Of a DNA stretch of 24,339 nucleotides, positions 7,025 through 13,467 are shown piece by piece. Both the position numbers and the translations under genes were made by a program. This DNA is from UBA6987 sp045617825 (GTDB lineage: Bacteria; Bacillota; Clostridia; Lachnospirales; Lachnospiraceae). The first letter of the stretch is position 1. The number at the start of each line of letters is the position of its first letter. The notes under the pieces are model-generated. The model ran no database searches. It saw nothing but the letters and a program-made list of their open reading frames with translations, and was not told where the DNA came from. The stretch lies in the NCBI GenBank assembly GCA_045617825.1, contig JAZLJI010000088.1:1-24339 (forward strand), read 5' to 3'.

Positions 7025-7996
7025 ATGCCAGCCATAAACGATATGCTCACTATCCTGCTCTACGTACTGATCTACCCCGGCTTTCTCTTTGCCGGTGTGG
7101 CCGGACTGTTCCTGGCCGGTCTCGACCGGAAGGTCCTGGCCCGCATGCAGCGGCGGGTGGGACCGCCGCTGATCCAGCCCCTGTACGACTTCCTCAAGCT
7201 GTTAGGCAAGGAGACTATCATTCCCCACAACGCCAACAAGCTGGCCTATCTGGGCGCGCCGGTGATCGGCACGGTCTCACTTTCCATCATGATCCTGTTC
7301 ATTCCCCTGTGTGGGATGACCGTGACCCGCTTCAACGGCACGGCGGACCTGATCGTGCTGCTGTACCTGCTCACCATTCCGGGCGTGGCGATGATCATCG
7401 GCGGCGCGGCCTCCGGCTCGCCCTTTGCCGGCGTAGGCATTTCCCGGGAAATGGTCACCATGATGGCCTACGAGCTGCCCCTTATCCTGGTCTTCCTGGC
7501 CGTAGCCAAGAAGGTCGGCGGCGGCAGCCTCTGCTTCTCTCTCGGTGAGATCGCTGCCTGGCAGGGCGAAAACGGCTGCCTGCTCTTCCACTGGAGCATG
7601 ATCCCCGCCGCTCTCGCGCTGCTGCTGGTCATCCCCGCCGAGGTCGGCACCCAGCCCTTCGACGTGGCCGAGGCCGAGACCGAGATCTGCGAAGGTCCCC
7701 TGGTGGAATACAGCGGCGCCCCTCTGGCCCTGTTCAAGCTGAACGGCTCTCTCAAGATGTTCGTCATGACCGCGCTCTTTACGGCCCTCTTCCTGGGCGG
7801 CATCCGCCTGGGAAATGCCGCCTTCCTGAGCGGGCTGGTGGTCCTGGCCATCGCCGCGGTGATCACCCTCGTCAGCATGACGCTGCTGCATGCCGTCTGC
7901 GCCCGTCTGAAGATCGAGCATTTGTTGAAATTCTACTGGACCGCGGTGTCCGGACTGGCCCTGATCAGCCTGGTGCTGGCCTGGTTCGGTCTGTAA
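7025..7996 (+). CDS. mbhM: NuoH-like membrane subunit of [NiFe] hydrogenase (MbhM/EchB type)
   Basis: This 323-residue protein has about eight membrane helices. It anchors the hydrophilic catalytic arm and couples electron transfer to ion movement. The conserved NuoH signatures are present: RMQRRVGPPLIQPLYDFLK (about residues 40-58) followed by KETIIP, and the acidic cytoplasmic loop PFDVAEAETEICEGPLVEYS (about 219-238), which lines the equivalent of the quinone cavity. In hydrogenases this loop faces the active-site subunits. The start at 7025 has AAGGAGGGG 5-12 nt upstream. The 12-bp gap to the gene before and the 10-bp gap to the next one mark a shift from overlapping to spaced genes. Confidence 0.93.
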   Translation: MPAINDMLTILLYVLIYPGFLFAGVAGLFLAGLDRKVLARMQRRVGPPLIQPLYDFLKLLGKETIIPHNANKLAYLGAPVIGTVSLSIMILFIPLCGMTVTRFNGTADLIVLLYLLTIPGVAMIIGGAASGSPFAGVGISREMVTMMAYELPLILVFLAVAKKVGGGSLCFSLGEIAAWQGENGCLLFHWSMIPAALALLLVIPAEVGTQPFDVAEAETEICEGPLVEYSGAPLALFKLNGSLKMFVMTALFTALFLGGIRLGNAAFLSGLVVLAIAAVITLVSMTLLHAVCARLKIEHLLKFYWTAVSGLALISLVLAWFGL

Positions 7997-8006
7997 GGAG
8001 GTAGAG

Positions 8007-8675
8007 ATGTTTAAGAATCTGATCGCCAAAAGCGCGTCCAAATCCCCCTGGCTCTACCATGTCAATACCGGCTCCTGCAACGGCTGCGACATCGAGCTGG
8101 TCGCCTGCCTGACGCCCCGCTACGACGTGGAGCGCTTCGGCTTCAAGCTGGCTGGATCGCCCCGTCACGCGGACATCGTCGTGGTGACCGGCCCCATCAC
8201 CAGCCAATCCAAGGACCGTCTGCTCCGTACACTGGAGCAGGTCCCGGAGCCCCGCTGCATCGTAACGATCGGCTCCTGCCCCCAGAGCGGCAACGTGTTC
8301 AAGGGCAGCTATTCCGTGGAAGCGCCGTTAGAGCAGTTCGTCCACGTGGACGTTGCCATTGCCGGCTGCACGCCCAAGCCCGAAGCCATCATCGAGGGCC
8401 TGTATCACGCCACAAAGCTGTTGGCGCAGAAGCGCAAGGCCATGTATGAGGCCGAAAAGGCCGCCGACAAGGCCGCTTCCCGGGCCAAGGCCTCCGAGGA
8501 AGACCTGCCTGAGGAGGAAGCCCTGCCGAGCGAGGAGGCCGCTCCTGCTGAGGAGGCTGCTCCCGAAAAGGAGGCTGCTCCTGCTGAGGAAGCCGCTCCC
8601 GAAAAGGAGGCTGCTCCCGAACAAGAAGGCCCCGCCGAAGAAGCCGGTGCGCAGAAGGAGGAAACCAATGAGTAA
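8007..8675 (+). CDS. mbhJ: NuoB-like [NiFe]-hydrogenase small subunit with acidic repeat tail (MbhJ/EchC type)
   Basis: This 222-residue protein carries the proximal [4Fe-4S] cluster next to the Ni-Fe site. The ligands are C24 and C27 (SCNGCDIE), C91 (GSCPQSG) and C121 (GCTPKPE), the NuoB-family pattern. The family core ends near residue 146. The remaining 76 residues are an Ala/Glu/Pro/Lys-rich tail without aromatic residues, containing two copies of a 12-residue unit (AAPAEEAAPEKE). At DNA level the unit repeats with a 36-bp period: a 20-base word occurs at 8562-8581 and 8598-8617. The tail is probably disordered or extended helix. It ends where the ferredoxin gene starts (8-bp overlap). 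AAGGAGG precedes the ATG at 8007. Confidence 0.93.
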   Translation: MFKNLIAKSASKSPWLYHVNTGSCNGCDIELVACLTPRYDVERFGFKLAGSPRHADIVVVTGPITSQSKDRLLRTLEQVPEPRCIVTIGSCPQSGNVFKGSYSVEAPLEQFVHVDVAIAGCTPKPEAIIEGLYHATKLLAQKRKAMYEAEKAADKAASRAKASEEDLPEEEALPSEEAAPAEEAAPEKEAAPAEEAAPEKEAAPEQEGPAEEAGAQKEETNE

Positions 8676-9456
8676 GCTGCCCTTTCTGAAGGTCGCGCTG
8701 TCCAATCTGTTCAAAAAGCCCAGCACGGAGAATTTTCCGGCGGAAAACGTTCCCGCCAAGAAGGGCTACCGCGGCCGCATCGCCTACGATCCCGAAAAAT
8801 GCGTCAACTGCGGCAGCTGCGTCAAGGTCTGCTCTCCCGCTGCCATCACCCGCAGCTTTGAGGAGGTCGAGGGCGGTCAGAAGATCACCTACCGTTTCGA
8901 TCTGACCTCCTGCACCTTCTGCGGCACCTGCCAGGACTTCTGCACCACCAAGGCCATCACCCTGACGGAGGACTATCATATGTGGGCCGAAAACCGCGAG
9001 GACCTGGTCGTCGTCGGTTCCCGGATCAAGTCCCTCGTGAAGGGCAGGCTGACCGTCTCCGCCGACTGTGTGTTCTGCACCCTCTGCGCCAGGAACTGCC
9101 CCGAGGGCGCCATCACCGTAGACCGGGCCGCCAAGACCTGGGCGGTGGACGATACCCTCTGCGCCAAGTGCGGCCTCTGCATCGGCAAATGCCCGAAGAA
9201 GGCCCTCTCCTTCGCGGAGCCTGAGCCCGAAGGCGTCATCTTCAATCAGGAAGCCTGCGTTTACTGCACGCTCTGCGCCAAAAAATGCCCGCAGGAAGCC
9301 ATCACCGTAGACCGGGCCGCCAAGACCTGGACGATCGACCGGGAGGCCTGCGAAGGCTGCGGACTCTGCGTCAGCGGATGCCCGAAGAAAGCCCTTTCCA
9401 TGGGAGTGATTTGCAAGGGGGAGGCCCCCTTACAAGAGGATTCCCCGGAGAAATAA
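8668..9456 (+). CDS. mbhN: Six-cluster polyferredoxin subunit of the hydrogenase (extended MbhN/EchF)
   Basis: This 262-residue electron-entry subunit has six CxxCxxCxxxC motifs with first Cys at 45, 82, 134, 165, 197 and 228, so it could hold six [4Fe-4S] clusters. Residues 1-125 match the usual two-cluster NuoI/MbhN subunit (CVNCGSCVKVC, CTFCGTCQDFC). Residues 126-262 add two tandem two-cluster modules of 63 residues that are very alike (CVFCTLCARNC/CAKCGLCIGKC versus CVYCTLCAKKC/CEGCGLCVSGC). The start is ATG at 8668, with AAGGAGG just upstream. An upstream-open frame to 8353 is a shadow of the small-subunit gene. The last 14 residues come from a GC-rich hairpin (9415-9431) that begins the noncoding hairpin region. 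It is the last gene of the operon. Confidence 0.93.
   Translation: MSKLPFLKVALSNLFKKPSTENFPAENVPAKKGYRGRIAYDPEKCVNCGSCVKVCSPAAITRSFEEVEGGQKITYRFDLTSCTFCGTCQDFCTTKAITLTEDYHMWAENREDLVVVGSRIKSLVKGRLTVSADCVFCTLCARNCPEGAITVDRAAKTWAVDDTLCAKCGLCIGKCPKKALSFAEPEPEGVIFNQEACVYCTLCAKKCPQEAITVDRAAKTWTIDREACEGCGLCVSGCPKKALSMGVICKGEAPLQEDSPEK
9109..9330 (+). repeat. Internal duplication in the polyferredoxin gene (189-bp period)
   Basis: A stretch of 33 identical bases occurs at 9109-9141 and again at 9298-9330, offset by 189 bp or 63 codons. The protein modules around it align across their full length. The identity at DNA level, including third codon positions, points to a recent duplication or to gene conversion. 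Confidence 0.85.
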
Positions 9457-9627
9457 GGTTTTTTGAGGCGGATGCCTCAGACTCCGCTTTCTTTGAGGCG
9501 GATGCCTCAAGCTTTTGGGGGGAGGGCGCATCTCAGAGCTGCGATTCTGCCCCCGAGTTTCCGTAAGGAAACTCGAGGGAGCCCGTCGCGGCTTTGAGCG
9601 ACTTCAAAGATTTGCGCAGCAAATCTT
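9415..9627 (+). repeat. Array of short hairpins after the polyferredoxin gene
   Basis: The following perfect stems were found. AAGGGGG/CCCCCTT lies at 9415-9421/9425-9431. TGAGGC/GCCTCA lies at 9464-9469/9474-9479. TTGAGGC/GCCTCAA lies at 9493-9499/9504-9510. CGAGTTTCC/GGAAACTCG lies at 9554-9562/9567-9575, with loop GTAA, a GNRA-type tetraloop. AAGATTTGC/GCAAATCTT lies at 9607-9615/9619-9627. The second and third are near-identical direct copies 30 bp apart. No open frame here looks like protein. The stretch would be the 3' untranslated region of the hydrogenase transcript, ahead of the terminator at 9672. The hairpins resemble REP-like palindromic units. Confidence 0.7.
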
Positions 9628-9671
9628 CCTTCGGCCGCAGTCCCTTCCCCCCGCACCCCCTAACCCTTTTG

Positions 9672-9710
9672 GCCACCGCTCTGCGAACGCAAAGCGGTGG
9701 CTTCTTTTTT
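9672..9710 (+). terminator. Rho-independent terminator of the hydrogenase operon
   Basis: GCCACCGCT (9672-9680) pairs with AGCGGTGGC (9693-9701). The loop can form an inner TGCG/CGCA stem. The hairpin is followed by TTCTTTTTT (9702-9710). It lies 215 bp after the polyferredoxin stop. Confidence 0.9.
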
Positions 9711-10245
9711 ATTCGATTGAAAGGGGCCGCTGCGGTCGTCTTTTTCGGCAACCGAGACAGTCGCGAGAACGCCTTATGCGTTCTCGTTCGAGTCTCGGCT
9801 CGTTCGGCGGCAGGGAATCCGCCTCACTCAGCCGAAGCCTTCCTTGCGGCTGACGGAGGGATACTAAGAACCTGGGGGAGCCACGCGGACCATGCCCCGG
9901 CGGCGATATGTGGAGGGCCCGTTGGCGGTACATGGGCCCGGAGCTTCGGGAGGAGGCCGCAAATGACGGTTTCCGAAAGTCATTTGCGCCGAGCCCTGAG
10001 CGGAAAGGCATCGGCCTTTACGCGAATGGCGAGGGTGCCTCCGGGAGAAGTGCACAGGCCCATAGTGTACCGCCCGGGCCCGGAACTCTCATCGCCGCAG
10101 AGGCATGGCCGCGGGGCGGAAAGGCCGTGGCGGCGTAGTCCGCGGAGCAGAAAGGCTGCCCGGGCGTGATCCGTGTGGCATGAAGCCGACCGCAGCGGCC
10201 CTTCCGCAAAAAAAGACCACCGCTGCGTACCTGCAGAGCGGTGGT
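9673..10245. repeat. Inverted-repeat pair of terminator plus closing stem
   Basis: Reading outward-in, the left copy (9673-9738, + strand) and the right copy (10245-10187, - strand) show the same order. Each begins with the hairpin word CCACCGCTCTGC and ends the hairpin with AGCGGTGG. A T-run follows, then a 7-15 nt spacer, then the identical 15-mer GGGCCGCTGCGGTCG. The two copies therefore bracket the structured stretch like terminal inverted repeats. Confidence 0.65.
9722..10203. ncRNA. Candidate large structured RNA or palindromic element (family not recognised)
   Basis: This stretch has no credible gene but a multi-branched fold. A 15-bp closing stem joins 9724-9738 to 10187-10201. Three local hairpins follow: 9752-9758/9792-9798 enclosing 9764-9772/9778-9786, then 9806-9810/9819-9823, then 9828-9834/9847-9853. 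A nested long-range stem comes next: 9880-9885/10126-10131, 9890-9896/10102-10108, 9900-9907/10091-10098, 9915-9921/10075-10081, 9924-9932/10066-10074, 9933-9938/10057-10062. Its interior branches are 9952-9957/10037-10042, 9958-9967/9979-9988 and 10004-10009/10014-10019. Small internal loops between stems look like an RNA. Strand is undecided. I see no clear own promoter. It does not show the landmarks I know for tmRNA, RNase P, 6S, SRP RNA or group II intron domain V. Confidence 0.5.
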
Positions 10246-10246
10246 C
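10208..10246 (-). terminator. Rho-independent terminator of the cyclase operon
   Basis: On the - strand, GACCACCGCT and AGCGGTGGTC form a 10-bp stem (10237-10246 with 10215-10224) followed by seven T (10214-10208). It lies 34 bp after the cyclase stop at 10281 and faces the terminator at 9672-9710. Confidence 0.9.
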
Positions 10247-10280
10247 AAAAGAATTTTGGGGGTGTGGATTCGGCGCTGCT

Positions 10281-11675
10281 TCAGCGTCCCTCCGCCCAGG
10301 CGTCAAAGCCTTCCGGTTTGGCGGTAAAGCGCAGCAGCCACCCGTTCTCCTGCCGCAGGACCTTGGCATACAGCCGCCTGGGCAGACCGATCTCCATTTC
10401 CAGATTATCGTAGGGCTTCAGGGCCGCCTCCGTGCGCAGCAGGCCCTCCCGGGCAGAAAGCGCCGTGAAGCAGCCGGACAGCAGCTCCCCGCCGACGTGT
10501 TTGCCGTCGATGGCGAGGAACTCGACAGGGCAGGGACGGGCAAGGGGCCTGAGCGGTTCCTCCTCTCTCCCGATCCGGACGTCATAGGGCGCGCCGATGC
10601 CGGTCACGGAATAGACCTCAAAGGGCTCGCCCGCCCCCTTCGGCTTCACCGTCAGGCTGCTCTCGACCGTCAGCTCGGCCTGCACCAGCTCCCGCGTGCG
10701 GGGCGAGATCAGCAGCTGCCCGCCCACGGTATAGCTTTCAATCCGGCCGCAGAGATTGACCATGCTGCCGGTCACGCCGTATTTGGTGCGTTTCTCGCTG
10801 CCGATATTGCCGACGATCGCCTCGCCGGTCCCCATGCCGATCCCCATTTCCAGCTCGGGATAGCCCTTCTCCCGGTTCCAGGCATTGACGTCCGCCATGG
10901 CGCGCTGCATGGCCAGTGCCGCCGCGACGCCCTCCGCGGCGTGCTGCGGACGTTCGCCGGGAGCGCCGAAGATCGCCAGGATCCCGTCGCCGATAAATTC
11001 GATGATGGTCCCGTGATAGCGCTGGATCTCCTCCGTCATGGCGCCCAGGTAATGATTGAGCATGGCCAGCAGCTCCTGAGCCGGCATCCGCTCCGAAAGG
11101 GCGGTAAAGCCTCTGAGGTCGCTCATCATCACCGTCAGCTCCCGCTTCCGGCCCCCCAAAGCCAGGCCGCCGGGCGTATCCAGCAGCTGGCTGACCACTT
11201 CGTCGGAAATATAGCGACCGAAGGTCTCCGCCAGCAGCTTGTTGCGCAGCTCCAACCGGTCGTTCAGGGCCTTGATCTCCGCCATGGCCCGGACCGCGTC
11301 CTTAAGCTCCGCCAGCTCCGTGATATCGGAGATCACCAGGATCACCGCGGTCGCCCGCTCCTCCTTCAGACAGGAGGAGGTGATCCGCAGCTGCCTCATT
11401 GAGTTTCCGTTATGATATGGGACCAGGCTCTCGTGGCTGCATTCGGGCTGATACACCGCGTCCAGCACCGCCTGATTAAAGGCGTCATTTTCCGGGTCAC
11501 CGAAAAAGCAGCCGGCAAATCTCTTCCCCAGCAGCTCTTCCTCCTTCCGGTTCAGGATCCGCAGCGCGGCGCCGTTCACCAGCTCGATCACGCCGGAAAG
11601 GCCGATGGTCATGACTCCCTCCGCCATGTCCCGGTAAATGCTCAATATGATGTTGTCCCTCGAGGGTCCGCTCAT
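10281..11675 (-). CDS. PAS-class III adenylate/guanylate cyclase with PilZ-like C-terminus
   Basis: This 464-residue soluble protein has a PAS domain (about 5-125), a signalling helix (125-150), a class III nucleotide cyclase domain (about 175-360) and a C-terminal domain (about 380-464). The cyclase metal Asp residues are D186 (MMSDLRGF) and D230 (IGDGILAIFG). The transition-state pair is N307 and R311 in VNLCGRIES, so the enzyme looks active. Base-recognition positions (K298 and the TGS of KYGVTGS) do not let me decide between cAMP and cGMP. The C-terminal domain has a PilZ-like layout but lacks a clear RxxxR motif. There are no membrane helices. It is the last gene of a four-gene operon that begins with two cNMP-binding proteins. 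A GGAG lies about 8 nt before the ATG. Confidence 0.9.
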   Translation of the reverse strand: MSGPSRDNIILSIYRDMAEGVMTIGLSGVIELVNGAALRILNRKEEELLGKRFAGCFFGDPENDAFNQAVLDAVYQPECSHESLVPYHNGNSMRQLRITSSCLKEERATAVILVISDITELAELKDAVRAMAEIKALNDRLELRNKLLAETFGRYISDEVVSQLLDTPGGLALGGRKRELTVMMSDLRGFTALSERMPAQELLAMLNHYLGAMTEEIQRYHGTIIEFIGDGILAIFGAPGERPQHAAEGVAAALAMQRAMADVNAWNREKGYPELEMGIGMGTGEAIVGNIGSEKRTKYGVTGSMVNLCGRIESYTVGGQLLISPRTRELVQAELTVESSLTVKPKGAGEPFEVYSVTGIGAPYDVRIGREEEPLRPLARPCPVEFLAIDGKHVGGELLSGCFTALSAREGLLRTEAALKPYDNLEMEIGLPRRLYAKVLRQENGWLLRFTAKPEGFDAWAEGR

Positions 11676-11693
11676 GTTTCGCTCTCCGTTTCC

Positions 11694-12428
11694 TTACGGC
11701 AGCAGCCGTTCCTTCTTCAGGAAGGCCAATGACGCCTCTATGCCGGCCAGATTGCCCACCTCCAGCGTCATCGGGGTATCCGGGGGCAGCTGCCCCAGCA
11801 GCGCTCTGACGGGCTCCCAGGGCAATTTGCCGGCACCTAACGGCAGGTGGTCGTCAAAGTATCCCTGATTATCCGACAAATGCAGATAGCCGATCCTCCC
11901 GGCCAAGCCGTCGATCCAGTCCTCAAGCGGCGTCCGGGAGCACAGGGCGTGTCCCAGGTCCAGGCAGGCCTTCACCCGGGGATGGGCGGTCTCATCGATC
12001 AGCAGGCGGATCGGTCCGGGATCCAGATCGAAGCTGTTCTCAATGCAGACCGTCAGGGGATAGCGCTCCGCCAGCTCCTGATAGAACATGGAGCAGTAGG
12101 CCAGCCAGCCCTCCAGATAGCCGCCCCGCAGGTTCGGGAAGCAGGAGGAATGGAACACCACCTGCTTCGCGCCCAGGGCCAGCGCCAGCGCGCAGCTCTC
12201 CTCGCATTTTTTCTGGGACAGCAGCCGGAAATCCTTGTCGCCGCTTCCCGGATTAACGTCAATAAAAGCGCCGTGGAGCGACGTAACCGCCCCACAGCGC
12301 TCATACCAATCCCGCACTTCCTTCTTCTGAGAAAAGCAAAGCTCCAGGACCTCAAAGCCCAAGCCTTCTCTCGCGGCCAGAGCCTCATAGCTTTCCTTCT
12401 GACGAAATTGCGGCTGTATCTGAAGCAT
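11694..12428 (-). CDS. TIM-barrel sugar-phosphate isomerase/epimerase-like protein
   Basis: This 244-residue protein belongs to the xylose-isomerase-like/AP endonuclease 2 superfamily. The visible metal-site segments are LHGAFIDVNPG (near 52-62), VFHSS (about 91), the Glu in VCIENSFDLD (about 128), CLDLGHALC (about 155-163), YLHLSDNQG with the later DDHLPLGAG (about 180-197), and the Glu in MTLEVGN (about 223). These fit a divalent-metal isomerase or epimerase. The substrate cannot be told from sequence. It lies 1 bp after the second cNMP-binding gene and 18 bp before the cyclase, so it is co-transcribed with a signalling system. It could be a metabolic target of the system or a sensor of a sugar-like ligand. 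Confidence 0.8.
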   Translation of the reverse strand: MLQIQPQFRQKESYEALAAREGLGFEVLELCFSQKKEVRDWYERCGAVTSLHGAFIDVNPGSGDKDFRLLSQKKCEESCALALALGAKQVVFHSSCFPNLRGGYLEGWLAYCSMFYQELAERYPLTVCIENSFDLDPGPIRLLIDETAHPRVKACLDLGHALCSRTPLEDWIDGLAGRIGYLHLSDNQGYFDDHLPLGAGKLPWEPVRALLGQLPPDTPMTLEVGNLAGIEASLAFLKKERLLP

Positions 12429-12429
12429 C

Positions 12430-12888
12430 TTATTTCTTCGCCTTCGCGGCCACCTGTTTCATGGCCTTCATCAGCTCCGAAGGGATCTCCTCCCCGGCTT
12501 CCTGAGCCTTATTGTACTCAGCCAGCAGCTTGCTGACCTTCATGTAGTCGCCGGTCAGGGCCCGCATTCTGCCGCTGATCTGCTGCATGATGGACAGGAC
12601 CTTGCCGGGATGCTCCTGGCAGTATTCCTGGAAATCCGCCTCGGTGATCTTCAGCAGCTGGCAGTCGGTAAGGGCCACCGCCGTCGCGGAACGGCGCGCC
12701 TCCTCGATCAGGCCCATTTCTCCGAAATAGGCACCGGCCTCCATGGTCGCCAGCTTCTGCTCTCCCGTCTCCTGGTAGTTGGCGAAGATCGCCACACTGC
12801 CCCAGCGGATATCATACATCCAATTCTCCTGGGCACCCTCCCAGAAGATCACGCTTCCCTTTTTTACCTTGATCAGACTCGTCATCAC
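12430..12888 (-). CDS. Stand-alone cyclic-nucleotide-binding protein (second copy)
   Basis: This 152-residue protein consists of one CAP-type cNMP-binding beta-barrel (about 5-105) and a helical tail. The phosphate-binding cassette is YFGEMGLIEEARRSATAVAL (about 54-73), with the Gly-Glu pair and the Arg that contacts the cyclic phosphate. No helix-turn-helix or enzymatic domain follows; the tail is Lys/Ala-rich (AAKAKK end). It is clearly paralogous to the gene upstream, with which it overlaps by 4 bp. It probably signals by protein-protein contact rather than by binding DNA. It is followed after 1 bp by the TIM-barrel gene. Confidence 0.85.
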   Translation of the reverse strand: MMTSLIKVKKGSVIFWEGAQENWMYDIRWGSVAIFANYQETGEQKLATMEAGAYFGEMGLIEEARRSATAVALTDCQLLKITEADFQEYCQEHPGKVLSIMQQISGRMRALTGDYMKVSKLLAEYNKAQEAGEEIPSELMKAMKQVAAKAKK

Positions 12889-13403
12889 ATGAACCTCGCA
12901 CCGTTATGATAGTAGAGATAATCCATCCCCGACTCCAGATAGTCCGCGCTGGCGGCAAATTCATCACCGATGGCGATAATCATCATGATCCTCTCCGGCA
13001 GAGACGGCTTCTTCTTATTCTCGGCCTCCAGGACCTCGGCCACCGTTTCGGCAGCCTCCAGATACTGACCGGACAGCTCTCTTAACCGGCCGCTCATGTT
13101 CTGCAGGATGGCCATCACCGTTGCCGGCTCCTTCTCCAGGAAATCCGCCAGGCTGGCGCTGTCAAATTTAGTCAGCTCCGTATCCTCCAGCGCTACCGCG
13201 GAGGCGGAACGGGTCTTGGCCTCGACCAGGCCCATTTCTCCGAAGATCTTTCCGGGGCCCAGCTCCACCAGAAGCTTCTCCTCCGGCGTGCCGTATTTGG
13301 CGTAAATGCCGACCTTACCGGTCTTTATGACGTAGCAAAGCATCTCCCAGGCACCTTCCAGGAAGATGGTGCTGCCCGCCTTAACTTTATCCTGCGTGAT
13401 CAT
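12885..13403 (-). CDS. Stand-alone cyclic-nucleotide-binding protein (first copy)
   Basis: This 172-residue protein has a CAP-type cNMP-binding domain (about 3-105) with the phosphate-binding cassette IFGEMGLVEAKTRSASAVAL (about 53-72). A helical segment and a C-terminal tail follow (about 130-172: a hydrophobic IMMIIAIGDEF, then the tyrosine-rich MDYLYYHNG). No DNA-binding domain is present. The ATG at 13403 has the strong site AAAGGAGGT (plus-strand positions 13409-13417). It is the first gene of the operon and has a good sigma-A promoter. It shares most of its layout with the next gene, so the pair arose by tandem duplication and then diverged in the tails. Confidence 0.85.
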   Translation of the reverse strand: MITQDKVKAGSTIFLEGAWEMLCYVIKTGKVGIYAKYGTPEEKLLVELGPGKIFGEMGLVEAKTRSASAVALEDTELTKFDSASLADFLEKEPATVMAILQNMSGRLRELSGQYLEAAETVAEVLEAENKKKPSLPERIMMIIAIGDEFAASADYLESGMDYLYYHNGARFM

Positions 13404-13431
13404 AAGTTACCTCCTTTGTGGTACTGCGTTC

Positions 13432-13460
13432 AGTATAACGAATCCCAACGGCAAATGCAA
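13432..13460 (-). promoter_or_regulatory. Promoter of the cNMP-binding/cyclase operon
   Basis: On the - strand, TTGCAT (13460-13455), a 17-nt spacer and TATACT (13437-13432) precede the first gene. Inverted words TAACGAA (13436-13442) and TTCGTTA (13464-13470) flank the promoter. The second overlaps the stop of the XRE gene. They might be an operator. Confidence 0.65.
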
Positions 13461-13467
13461 GTGTTCG

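Noticed and set aside
8353..8667. Possible N-terminal extension of the polyferredoxin.
   Set aside because: The added Arg/Pro-rich residues are an out-of-frame reading of the small-subunit gene. The ATG at 8668 has a good AAGGAGG.
526..9456. Reading the operon as respiratory complex I plus a separate Mrp antiporter.
   Set aside because: The large subunit keeps both NiFe cysteine pairs, hypA and hypE are present, MrpA is split as in Mbh, and no NuoE/F/G genes are seen.
9464..9510. Direct hairpin repeats with 30-bp period as a mini CRISPR.
   Set aside because: There are only two copies, a spacer of about 14 bp and no cas genes.
9594..10169. 191-codon + strand frame across the noncoding region after the hydrogenase operon, and overlapping frames on both strands.
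   Set aside because: It runs through a terminator and many perfect hairpins, has no convincing ribosome binding site, and the translation has no protein-like pattern.
9722..10203. Known RNAs (tmRNA, RNase P, 6S, SRP RNA) or group II intron domains V/VI.
   Set aside because: No landmark sequences that I know for these families are visible by eye. A covariance-model search would be decisive.
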